DNA from: Nitrospirae bacterium 13_2_20CM_2_62_8
GTDB taxonomy: Bacteria > Nitrospirota > Nitrospiria > Nitrospirales > Nitrospiraceae
DNA: 57,326 nucleotides
Assembly (NCBI GenBank): GCA_001914955.1
Contig: MNDM01000047.1
Location: 1-57,326, forward strand
Reading direction: 5' to 3'
Part shown: piece after piece, positions 17,209 through 24,949 of the stretch
How positions within the stretch are numbered: position 1 is the first letter of the stretch
How the letters are laid out: each line of letters begins with the position of its first letter
The notes under the pieces: model-generated
Databases searched by the model: none
Seen by the model: the letters and a program-made list of their open reading frames with translations, nothing else
Told to the model about the DNA's origin: nothing
Made by a program: the position numbers and the translations under genes

Positions 17209-18105
17209 CTAGAAGCCTGGAGGGGACGCCAACGCCGCCTTCGCGGCTGCCCGCACCTCATGGTCTGAGTCCTTCTCTGCCAGGCGCTCGAACGCAGACA
17301 AGGACTTGACTTCACGCATTGATTGCAGGGCGCGTACAGAAGCGAGCCGCACGCCGGGGTCAGGATGCTCAAGGAGCGTGACCAACACCGGGACTGCCCT
17401 CGGGTCCTGAAGCCGACCAAGCTCGTGGATCGTTTTTTCGCGCGCCAGCCTCGTGTAGTGACTCTCGAATGTGGGAAGGGTCGACTCGGCGGCTGGCAAC
17501 TGATCACCAAGTGGCGACATGAGTATTGATTGATCCTTCGCCTCGATCCGCTCCAACCCCTCGATCAGCGCGCCGGTCATGTCGAGACGAGAGACGACAT
17601 GCCCCCTGATAATGTCCCCAAGAAAATAAAAGTACGGGTTGGTTTCAAGCCTCTGAAGTACCTGTAAATAGGGCGCATTGCCCATCTCATTCAGGCCGGA
17701 GGATTCACGGATCGTCAGACGGAGGAGTTGGCCCTCGGTCGGATGTTCAAGGCTGGCCACAAGGCTGATATCAGTCGCGTAGAGATCGATGCGGAATTGG
17801 CTTCCTCGTTCCTCTCTATACTCGACCTTGAGGGTGAGATCATGCGGATCAGTCTGGTTCTGGACGACGGCAAACCCTGCTGATTGCAGTTTCATCCTCA
17901 CTGAAGGGACAACCTGGAAGGAGACCCGACCACGTGACCTCCAGGTTGAAGACGTGGCATCCACATACACAGTGGTGGCTCGGTCCACCAGCTGACGCTC
18001 CGCACCACCCACCATTTGTTCCTCGGCCGGCGCCACCGGAGGCCTCATCACCAGGCACAGCACGAACAAGGAAAACAGACCCCCGAACCAGGCCGCGACG
18101 AACAT
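17209..18105 (-). CDS. exported HEAT-repeat protein, paralogue B
   Basis: The 298-residue protein has an N-terminal signal or membrane segment (AAWFGGLFSLFVLCLV), a central domain of unknown type and a C-terminal HEAT-like repeat pair (IHELGRLQDPRAVPVLVTLL then VRLASVRALQSM). The central domain contains TTVYVDATSSTWRSRGRV, VVQNQTDPHDLTLKVEYREE and NPYFYFLGDIIRGHVVSR. It is clearly paralogous to the next gene upstream. I start at ATG 18105 (GGTGG just upstream); a GTG at 18144 is in frame. It lies first of three tightly packed genes (HEAT-B, IPT, YCF48). The function is unknown. Confidence 0.72.
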   Translation of the reverse strand: MFVAAWFGGLFSLFVLCLVMRPPVAPAEEQMVGGAERQLVDRATTVYVDATSSTWRSRGRVSFQVVPSVRMKLQSAGFAVVQNQTDPHDLTLKVEYREERGSQFRIDLYATDISLVASLEHPTEGQLLRLTIRESSGLNEMGNAPYLQVLQRLETNPYFYFLGDIIRGHVVSRLDMTGALIEGLERIEAKDQSILMSPLGDQLPAAESTLPTFESHYTRLAREKTIHELGRLQDPRAVPVLVTLLEHPDPGVRLASVRALQSMREVKSLSAFERLAEKDSDHEVRAAAKAALASPPGF

Positions 18106-18209
18106 CTTCCACCATCCTTTCTCTGGCAGGCCACGTCGAACCACTCGCCCGAGGCAACCCCTATTCTACGGAGGCCGCCGGTGCAAATTCTACAGCCTTA
18201 TAACCGGGT

Positions 18210-19130
18210 TCAACAAGGCCCAGGCGGGGCACACGTCATCTGGGAGGAGGGTGGCAGGCCAGCCAGGGCCGCGGCAGCGGCCTGTCGGACTTCTCGGTCT
18301 CTATCCTGTCGGGCCACGCGTTCAATGGCGGAACGGGAGTCGACCGCGGAGATCGATGTCAGAGCTCGCACCGAAAGGAGTCGTACGCGTCGTTCGGAAT
18401 GACCCAGGAGTTTGGTTAAGATTGGCACTGCTCGGGGATCCTTGAGTCGGCCAAGCTCCTGAATCACGTTCTCGCGGGCGGAGGCGAAAAACATCACCTC
18501 ATCCGACGACATCAAAAATTCGCCTTTCAAGGGGTCGCTTTTCATGGGCTCATGCGCCGCTAATCGCTGCAGCCCCTCAATCAAAGCGCCGGTCGTGTCC
18601 GAGCGGGACACAACCCTTCCCTTGACCAGGTCCCCCAGTAAATAGAAATAGGGATTGGCGACGAATTTTTCGAGCGCTTCCAGGTAGGGCGGTGTCCCGG
18701 TCTCGGGGAATGTGGATGATTCCTCGATCCTCAGGTTAAGGAGCGGCCCCATCCCGGCATGCTCGAGCTGGACCGCGCAGGTGATGTCGGTGCCGTATGT
18801 GTCGATCCGGTACTGTCTGCCCTGCTCTTCTCGGTACAAGACTTTCAACGTGAGATCGTGCCGATCGGTCTGATTCCGCACCACGGTGAAGCCTGCTGCG
18901 GTCAGCTTCGTTCTCAGAGATGGCCCCACATCTGAGAGGGTTCGGCCCCGACGCATCCACGTCGTGGCGGCGACGTCCACATAGATGGTCTTGGCGCGAC
19001 TGAGTAGCTGAAGCTGCTCATCGGTCAGGATCGGTTCGGCTGCCGGCACCACCGGGGCGCCGGAGAGAAGGCAGGCCACCGTCATACAAGACAGTAGGGA
19101 TATTGTGAGGGCGCGTTGTCGTCCTCCCAT
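18210..19130 (-). CDS. exported HEAT-repeat protein, paralogue A
   Basis: This protein matches paralogue B along its whole length. It has a signal peptide (ALTISLLSCMTVACLLSG), the shared domain (KTIYVDVAATTWMRRGRTLS, VVRNQTDRHDLTLKVLYREE, NPYFYLLGDLVKGRVVSRSD) and C-terminal HEAT-type helices (IQELGRLKDPRAVPILTKLL). GGGGAGG stands at good distance before ATG 19130, giving 306 residues. The tandem pair is an old duplication, as only about half the residues agree. HEAT repeats bind proteins, so a scaffold role in the periplasm is a fair guess and nothing more. Confidence 0.72.
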   Translation of the reverse strand: MGGRQRALTISLLSCMTVACLLSGAPVVPAAEPILTDEQLQLLSRAKTIYVDVAATTWMRRGRTLSDVGPSLRTKLTAAGFTVVRNQTDRHDLTLKVLYREEQGRQYRIDTYGTDITCAVQLEHAGMGPLLNLRIEESSTFPETGTPPYLEALEKFVANPYFYLLGDLVKGRVVSRSDTTGALIEGLQRLAAHEPMKSDPLKGEFLMSSDEVMFFASARENVIQELGRLKDPRAVPILTKLLGHSERRVRLLSVRALTSISAVDSRSAIERVARQDRDREVRQAAAAALAGLPPSSQMTCAPPGPC

Positions 19131-19167
19131 GCCAACCTCCCCCGTGTCCGTCAGGCCTGTCAATTCG

Positions 19168-19626
19168 CTAGGAGACCTGCACAATGAGCTCCAGCTCAAC
19201 CGGCGAGTTTAGCGGCAGTTGGACCGAGCCAACGGCGACACGCGCGTGACGGCCTGCCTCACCAAAAATGCTCACCAGCAGGTCGGAGGCCCCGTTGATG
19301 ACGGCAGGTTGCTGCACGAATCCCTCCGCTGACGCCACATGTCCCACCAGGCGGACGATTCGCTTCACACGATCCAGGGTACCCAGTTCAGTGCGCACGA
19401 TGGACAGTGCATTCAGGAGCGCGATGTGCGCCGCCTCATAGCCCTGCTCCACCGTCAGGTCCCTTCCCAGCTTCCCCTCCATCGTCAGCTTTCCGTTACG
19501 GAACGGGATCACGCCGCTCAGAAACAGTAAGTCGCCAGCCTGGACTGCCGGGACATAGGTCGCCACCGGTTTGGGGGGCGCCGGCAACTCGATGCCGAGT
19601 TCTCTCAGCCTGCCCTCAAACGACAT
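19168..19626 (-). CDS. RidA/YjgF family protein
   Basis: RidA-type proteins hydrolyse reactive enamine/imine intermediates released by PLP enzymes; many relatives have other small-molecule roles. The 152 residues contain AGDLLFLSGVIPFRNGKL and the C-terminal ARVAVGSVQLPLNSPVELE. In true RidA the late motif is RxAVxVxxLPxxxxVEIE, and here the arginine of that motif is present (ARVAVG). The protein has an N-terminal extension with LGIELPAPPKPVATYVPA, as in the YjgH/Rv3718c-like subgroup. It lies 35 bp after deoB, so cotranscription is likely. Confidence 0.88.
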   Translation of the reverse strand: MSFEGRLRELGIELPAPPKPVATYVPAVQAGDLLFLSGVIPFRNGKLTMEGKLGRDLTVEQGYEAAHIALLNALSIVRTELGTLDRVKRIVRLVGHVASAEGFVQQPAVINGASDLLVSIFGEAGRHARVAVGSVQLPLNSPVELELIVQVS

Positions 19627-19661
19627 ACGATGAAGGTTGAATCATGAATGGTGAACCTTTC

Positions 19662-20837
19662 TCACGCCGTGGTGAGCGCATCCAGGAAACTTTCCCCCCA
19701 AGCCAGGCGCTTCGCGCCCAGCGCGTCCGCGATCGTTTGGCCAAGATCGGCCAGGGTTCGCCGCGTACCCAGGTTCACCCCGCGCGCGAGGCGTGGCCCA
19801 TACGCCAGCAACGGGACGAATTCCCTGGAATGATCGGTGCCGGGCCTCGTCGGATCGCTGCCATGGTCAGCCGTCATACACAGCACGTCGCCATGGCGCA
19901 ACAGGCCGACCAGCTCCGGCACCCTGGCGTCAAACTCTTCTAAGGCCTTGGCATAGCCGGAGACATCGTGGCGATGGGCAAACAGGGTGTCAAAATCCAC
20001 AAGATTGGTGAAGATGAGTCCCCGGGGCACCTCTTTGAGCGCCCGGAGGGTTTCGTCTATGCTGGCCGCATTGGTGCCCGTGTAGCTTGAACGCGTCACT
20101 CCACGCCCTGTAAACAGGTCCGCGATCTTCCCGATGGCGACGACCGGCTGCCCGGAGATCGTCAACACATCGAGCAGGCTCTGGCCAGGTGGCTCGACTG
20201 AAAAATCACGCCGCCGCTCCGTTCGTACAAAGGCGCGAGGTTTTCCGTTGAACGGGCGCGCGATCACCCTCGCGACCTGATGAGGAGGCACCAGCACCTT
20301 TCTGGCCGCACGACAGGTCCGGTACAGTTCATCGACCGGGACAACCTGCTCATGGCAGGCAATTTGAAACACGCTGTCACCGCTGGTATACACGATGGGC
20401 GAACCCGTTCGCAGGTGTTCCTCGCCGAACTCCTCGATGATCTCGGTTCCGGAGGCGGTCCGATTCCCCAGTACCTTGCGGCCGATGGCCTGCTGGAACG
20501 GTTCAATCACCTCAGCGGGAAACCCGTTTGGGTAGACCGGAAACGGTGTCTCCAACACCACCCCGGCCATCTCCCAATGCCCTGCGGTCGTATCCTTCCC
20601 CTTGGACAACATCGCCATCTTCCCGAAGCAACTTTCCGGATTGCTCATCCGCTGGACTCCGGTGAAGTCTCCGATGTAGCCCAGCCCCAACGCCTCGAGA
20701 TTCGGAAGAGCGAGCCCGCCGACCGTATCGGCCACATGGGCCAGCGTGTTGGTTCCCACGTCGCCGTAGGCGACTGCATCCGGCAATTCCCCGACTCCCA
20801 GGCCGTCCAGCACGATGACCGTGACGCGGCTGATCAT
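19662..20837 (-). CDS. deoB: phosphopentomutase
   Basis: DeoB interconverts (deoxy)ribose 1-phosphate and 5-phosphate in nucleoside salvage and belongs to the alkaline phosphatase superfamily with two manganese ions. The N terminus reads VTVIVLDGLGVGELPDA, with the first metal aspartate. Other motifs are TTAGHWEMAGV (catalytic threonine), the mid-protein YTGTNAAS, and CMTADHGSDPTRPGTDHSRE with the metal-binding Asp and His residues. The length of 391 is normal. A GTG at 20849 is an alternative; neither start has a clear ribosome-binding site. Confidence 0.94.
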   Translation of the reverse strand: MISRVTVIVLDGLGVGELPDAVAYGDVGTNTLAHVADTVGGLALPNLEALGLGYIGDFTGVQRMSNPESCFGKMAMLSKGKDTTAGHWEMAGVVLETPFPVYPNGFPAEVIEPFQQAIGRKVLGNRTASGTEIIEEFGEEHLRTGSPIVYTSGDSVFQIACHEQVVPVDELYRTCRAARKVLVPPHQVARVIARPFNGKPRAFVRTERRRDFSVEPPGQSLLDVLTISGQPVVAIGKIADLFTGRGVTRSSYTGTNAASIDETLRALKEVPRGLIFTNLVDFDTLFAHRHDVSGYAKALEEFDARVPELVGLLRHGDVLCMTADHGSDPTRPGTDHSREFVPLLAYGPRLARGVNLGTRRTLADLGQTIADALGAKRLAWGESFLDALTTA

Positions 20838-20949
20838 GAATCTACGCACAAGTCGTCGGCCACACGGTCACGGGAGATCTGACGCACACGTCGGAGGCGG
20901 AGCAGCGGGATACCGAAACTGGAGTGCGACGGATTGCGGGTGTGGTGAT

Positions 20950-23397
20950 TTATTGGGCCGTCTTGACCGACTCATCGACCTGGTTGAGCAGGACCTCATC
21001 GGTGACCACCTCATAAAAGGAATTCGTGGTTGGTTTGCCGAAGTTGGGCTCCTGCAGATCCAGGAGGCGCATGCTCCCTTCCCGGATCACCAACCGCTGC
21101 ATGGTACCCTTGAGATCGGGATACCGACCCGTGTGCAGAATGGCGGGATGGTCGTCACCAGGTGCTGGAAGCTCCAGCCGTTGCAAGGTGATTTCAGACT
21201 GGAGTTTGACGAACCCCGCGGGGTCAAGCTCGATTCCGTTGACATTGTAACGCAGATGGGTCTCCCCTTTCTCACCGCGGAGGGGATCGCCGTCGGGAAG
21301 TTCATAGACCTCGACGTTCGTGGCCATATTATTGCGCTGGCTCCGTTGCTTTCGGAGGAGCCAGGAACACGAAGAGAGCCGGTCTGCCTTCCCGATTGCC
21401 GATGAAATCATGATCGGAGAATCGCCGTCGTAGAGGAAGGCCGGCGCCTCATCCCCGAACGCGAGCCCGATGCCCAGTTCCAGCTCCGGGAGCCCGCCCT
21501 TTCTGCACAGACTGTTCTGAGCGTGCAGGACGCTCAAGAGCCTTTTTGCCAGGCCGCAGGCGCGCGCCACACACAGCCGATGCTCCTGAGTTTCTTGATA
21601 TTCAAAGAGGCTGAGGATCACCGCGTCACCTTCGATAAACACCTTGCTGGCGCCATAGGTCTCGAGCAGGGCGTGGATGGGATCAAAGAGGTTCTGGCTG
21701 AAATGGGACGCAGGGTTCAGATTACGTTTCCGGAGCTCGGCGACCACAGTCGTAGACCCGCGCACGTCGGCTTTCAGGATGACGTGGTTCAGGATTGTTT
21801 GCGTGACCGCTTCCTCCTCCTGCGGGGCGAGGAATTCATACAGGGTCTTGTTGGTCTGTGACAGGCGGACATCCTTCGGGTCCTCCAGCACATGGAGGAG
21901 ATTCATCGCATCCTGAGCGAGGTGGTAATAGCTCAGATCGCGCCGACAGGTCAGGAAGTCCTTTAAGAAACGGACCAGATACTCCCGTCGTTGCCGGCGG
22001 GGAGTGCTTGCGGTTCGAACCGCCGCCTTGATCAACGGCTCGGCGGGCCAGGTTTTGCCGCTGAGATGCCCCATCTCTTGAAGCCTCTCCACGATGTCTT
22101 TCTTGCTGATGTTGCCACGCAGCAACTGATGGAGCTGTTGCGCCGTGAGTATCGAGGAATAGTCGCGCTGTGTGGGCAGCAATTCGTAGGCGGCGATGAT
22201 CGGGGTCAGCAATCCCGCGTCGACGAAGGCCCGTTCGGCGTGATCCAGTAACGATCGTTGGAATCGGATCTGTGCTTTCAGCGTCGAGACCCGTTCGCGG
22301 TCCTTCTCCTTCCGCACCACGCGAAGTTGTTCCGTCGCGAGGAATACGTCGAACAGCGTGGTCACATTTGCCGGGACGTCCGCCCAGGCGTAATTGGCCT
22401 TCAGGTATTCCGCCCGGATGGCGTCCAGCTCAGCCGTGGCCTTGCTGATCTCGCCTTCTAGCCCCTCCTTGCGCGTCTCCAGCGAGGCAATGGCGGAACT
22501 CGCACTGGCACGCGCTCGTTTTTTCCTGATACGCTCGAGTTCAGTCGCGAGCCGTCCGGAAACCTGTTCCGCCCGTGTCAGGGCCATCTCGGTCTGGTCA
22601 TCCGAGCGACGTTGTCTGAACAGATACGCAAGGAACCTGTCAATCGCGGCAAAACTATAGGCATCATCCTGGTCCTGACCCAGTAAGACGTAATGGGTCG
22701 TCATGACCTCGTCGTCAAACGGGGTCTCTGCTTGAAGTAAGGGATTACACAACGCCTCCTGCGGGACGGGCCATCGATCATCCAGGAGGGATTGGCGCAA
22801 ATCGCCCAACTGGCCTGACTCGACCTTGGCCAGTTGGTCGAATAACTGGCGGTTCATTCGATATCGAATCCGGGCCCGATTCCGTGCGAACCAGCTCATG
22901 CGTTCGTTGTGCTCAAGCTTGCGACTGTCAACCGCCGAACCGCCGGAGGATGCGGAGGCGCGTAACCCTTGCCGCATGAGCTCTATCTCACCCTGGACGT
23001 ATTGCAACAGGAATGCCATCACAGCGAATTGGACCAGGGGCACGAGGGTAAAGGACCCGGTCACCTTGTCACGATGAACAGCGCCCTCAACCATACGGGC
23101 GTAGCTTGTCCTGAATTGTTCCCAATCCCCGCTGGTTGGGCCGGGAGATTTCTGACCTGGACGACCCTGGTTGGCATGCTGCTCCATCATGCTGGTGATG
23201 ATGCGTGTCGCGTGGCCCACGAACTGTGGGCTGAGGCGAACATCAAAATGGATGTTGTCAATCCCCTTGGTGAGGCCGGCAAAGCTAAAGTTGAGCGGGA
23301 CGGCGCGCTGGAGCGGCACGACTGAGTCGGACGGCGAGAGCAGTCCGCGTAGTGCGCGGACAACCCTGCGGAGCATATTTGGGACGAAGGTTAGCAC
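20950..23397 (-). CDS. large protein with a C-terminal nucleotidyl-cyclase-like domain
   Basis: I do not recognise the whole 815-residue protein. Residues 265-335 are charged, with heptads typical of coiled coil. Residues 535-700 look like a class III adenylate/guanylate cyclase domain: KADVRGSTTVV with a possible metal Asp at 544, KVFIEGDAVILSLFE with Asp 591, and GIGLAFGDEAPAFLYDGDS followed by AIGKADRLSS, matching the usual order of motifs. The substrate-selecting residues are not conserved enough to call, so it may be a degenerate sensor domain. The N-terminal 250 residues have a short hydrophobic stretch (LVQFAVMAFLLQYVQ) but no convincing membrane anchor. The start is a GTG; ATG 23376 is possible. 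It sits between deoB and mltG. Confidence 0.6.
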   Translation of the reverse strand: MLTFVPNMLRRVVRALRGLLSPSDSVVPLQRAVPLNFSFAGLTKGIDNIHFDVRLSPQFVGHATRIITSMMEQHANQGRPGQKSPGPTSGDWEQFRTSYARMVEGAVHRDKVTGSFTLVPLVQFAVMAFLLQYVQGEIELMRQGLRASASSGGSAVDSRKLEHNERMSWFARNRARIRYRMNRQLFDQLAKVESGQLGDLRQSLLDDRWPVPQEALCNPLLQAETPFDDEVMTTHYVLLGQDQDDAYSFAAIDRFLAYLFRQRRSDDQTEMALTRAEQVSGRLATELERIRKKRARASASSAIASLETRKEGLEGEISKATAELDAIRAEYLKANYAWADVPANVTTLFDVFLATEQLRVVRKEKDRERVSTLKAQIRFQRSLLDHAERAFVDAGLLTPIIAAYELLPTQRDYSSILTAQQLHQLLRGNISKKDIVERLQEMGHLSGKTWPAEPLIKAAVRTASTPRRQRREYLVRFLKDFLTCRRDLSYYHLAQDAMNLLHVLEDPKDVRLSQTNKTLYEFLAPQEEEAVTQTILNHVILKADVRGSTTVVAELRKRNLNPASHFSQNLFDPIHALLETYGASKVFIEGDAVILSLFEYQETQEHRLCVARACGLAKRLLSVLHAQNSLCRKGGLPELELGIGLAFGDEAPAFLYDGDSPIMISSAIGKADRLSSCSWLLRKQRSQRNNMATNVEVYELPDGDPLRGEKGETHLRYNVNGIELDPAGFVKLQSEITLQRLELPAPGDDHPAILHTGRYPDLKGTMQRLVIREGSMRLLDLQEPNFGKPTTNSFYEVVTDEVLLNQVDESVKTAQ

Positions 23398-23410
23398 GCC
23401 GTTGAGAGGA

Positions 23411-24487
23411 TCAAGGCGAGAGACTGAATGATGGGGCGGTGAGTCGCATCATGCGTGATGCCTGTGTTCGCACAGATCGCCGCTGATACTTATTCACGGC
23501 CCGGTTATGCTCTGCCAGCGTCGAGGAAAACACATGCGTTCCGTCATTTCGGGACACGAAATAGAGGAACGTGGTTGGCGCCGGAAAGAGGGCTGCGCGG
23601 ATCGATCGGGCGCCTGGGTTCGCGATGGGACCTGGAGGAAGGCCTCTGACACGGTACGTATTGTACGGACTGGCCGAGGACAAGTCGCGTTTTCTCAGAT
23701 TTCCATCGTAGGCCTTCAGTCCGTAGATCACGGTGGGGTCGCTTTGAAGCGGAATCTTCCGACGCAAGCGGTTGTGAAACACGGCCGAGATCAGCTCGCG
23801 TTCTCCATCGACACTCGTTTCCTTTTCGATGACTGAGGCCAACGTGAGGACTTGGTGCACGCTCATGTTGATGTCCTTCGCGCGTGCGCGAAGCTCCGGC
23901 GCAAATGCCTGCCAGAGGTCGGCGACCATGGTGCTGATGATCTCCTTACTCGTGGCATGTCTGGCGACGTGATAGGTATTCGGAAACAGGTATCCCTCGA
24001 GGCTGGACACGTCGAGACCCTGGGTACGGATGAAGTCTTGGTTGTGTGCCAGGCCGAGTAACTCGGCCTTATCGGCCAGTCCTCTCTGGTCAAGCAGGCT
24101 GGCGATCTGGGCGACTGTGTAGCCTTCCGGAATCGTGACCGGGTAGTGCACGACGTGCCCGTCGCGGAGTATTCGGAGAATCTCCGTCGGACGCATGCCG
24201 GCATGCAGCGCGTATTCGCCCGCCGGGATTCGGCGATCCGCCCAGGTCAATCTGCCCAGAATCTCGAAGCCCCATTGGCTGGCGATCAGGCGCTCATGTT
24301 CCAGCATGGAGGCCAGTTGGCGGAACGTCGTCCCTTCCGACACCACGATGATCCTGACCGCCGGAGGCTCGGAAGCACGGGTCTGATTGACGAGCGGCAG
24401 CAGCAACCACTGCGCTGCCAGGTACCCCGCGATGCCCGCGACGCACAGAACGAGCGCAATCAGCCACGCTCTCTGCTCACGATTCAT
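23411..24487 (-). CDS. mltG: endolytic murein transglycosylase MltG
   Basis: MltG cuts nascent peptidoglycan strands and probably sets glycan length. It is anchored in the inner membrane by an N-terminal helix (WLIALVLCVAGIAGYLAAQW, residues 8-27). A LysM-like part (IIVVSEGTTFRQLASML) is followed by the YceG catalytic domain with LEGYLFPNTYH, LASVIEKET (catalytic Glu), VFHNRL, PLQSDPTVIYG and SPYNTYRVRGLPPGPIANPG. Length is 358. The ATG overlaps the ruvX stop as ATGA, so the two are coupled. Confidence 0.95.
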   Translation of the reverse strand: MNREQRAWLIALVLCVAGIAGYLAAQWLLLPLVNQTRASEPPAVRIIVVSEGTTFRQLASMLEHERLIASQWGFEILGRLTWADRRIPAGEYALHAGMRPTEILRILRDGHVVHYPVTIPEGYTVAQIASLLDQRGLADKAELLGLAHNQDFIRTQGLDVSSLEGYLFPNTYHVARHATSKEIISTMVADLWQAFAPELRARAKDINMSVHQVLTLASVIEKETSVDGERELISAVFHNRLRRKIPLQSDPTVIYGLKAYDGNLRKRDLSSASPYNTYRVRGLPPGPIANPGARSIRAALFPAPTTFLYFVSRNDGTHVFSSTLAEHNRAVNKYQRRSVRTQASRMMRLTAPSFSLSP

Positions 24488-24945
24488 ACATCCTCAGAGG
24501 ACGTGCCACCTGCGGCCTCCCCGCCGGATGCGAGACTCTGGAGGTAGCTTTGGAGTAGGATCGCGGCGGCGATGCGGTCCACCGCTCCTTTGCGTTTCTT
24601 GCGGCTCACGTTGGCGTCGATCAAGATCTGTTCCGCAGACTTGCTGGTCAGTCGCTCATCCCAGGCGATCACCGGAACGTTCAGGGCCCCTGCCAGCGTT
24701 TCGAGGAACCGTTGCACAGACTCAGCTTCCGGACCCGCGTGGCCGTCCATTCGGACCGGAAGTCCCATGACCACCTGGCGGACATTGTGCTGCTGCACCA
24801 ACTGCCGGATATGCGTCACGTCCTCCGCCACCGACCGCCGTTCGTATGTCTCGAGCGGCTGAGCGGTCCAGCCGAGTTCGTCGCTCAGCGCGACGCCAAT
24901 GCGTTTGCTCCCCGGGTCCAAGGCCAAGATGCGTGTGCCAGCCAT
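24484..24945 (-). CDS. ruvX: putative pre-16S rRNA nuclease / Holliday junction resolvase-like RuvX (YqgF)
   Basis: YqgF-family proteins adopt an RNase H fold and act in 5'-end maturation of 16S rRNA. The 153-residue form begins MAGTRILALDPGSKRIGVA with the first catalytic Asp. It continues with VVMGLPVRMDGHAGPEAE, WDERLTSKSAEQ and the late VDRIAAAILLQSYL, which carries the last acidic residue. I chose ATG 24945, four bases after the alaS stop; an upstream in-frame start at 24981 would overlap alaS. Confidence 0.93.
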   Translation of the reverse strand: MAGTRILALDPGSKRIGVALSDELGWTAQPLETYERRSVAEDVTHIRQLVQQHNVRQVVMGLPVRMDGHAGPEAESVQRFLETLAGALNVPVIAWDERLTSKSAEQILIDANVSRKKRKGAVDRIAAAILLQSYLQSLASGGEAAGGTSSEDV

Positions 24946-24949
24946 AAGC

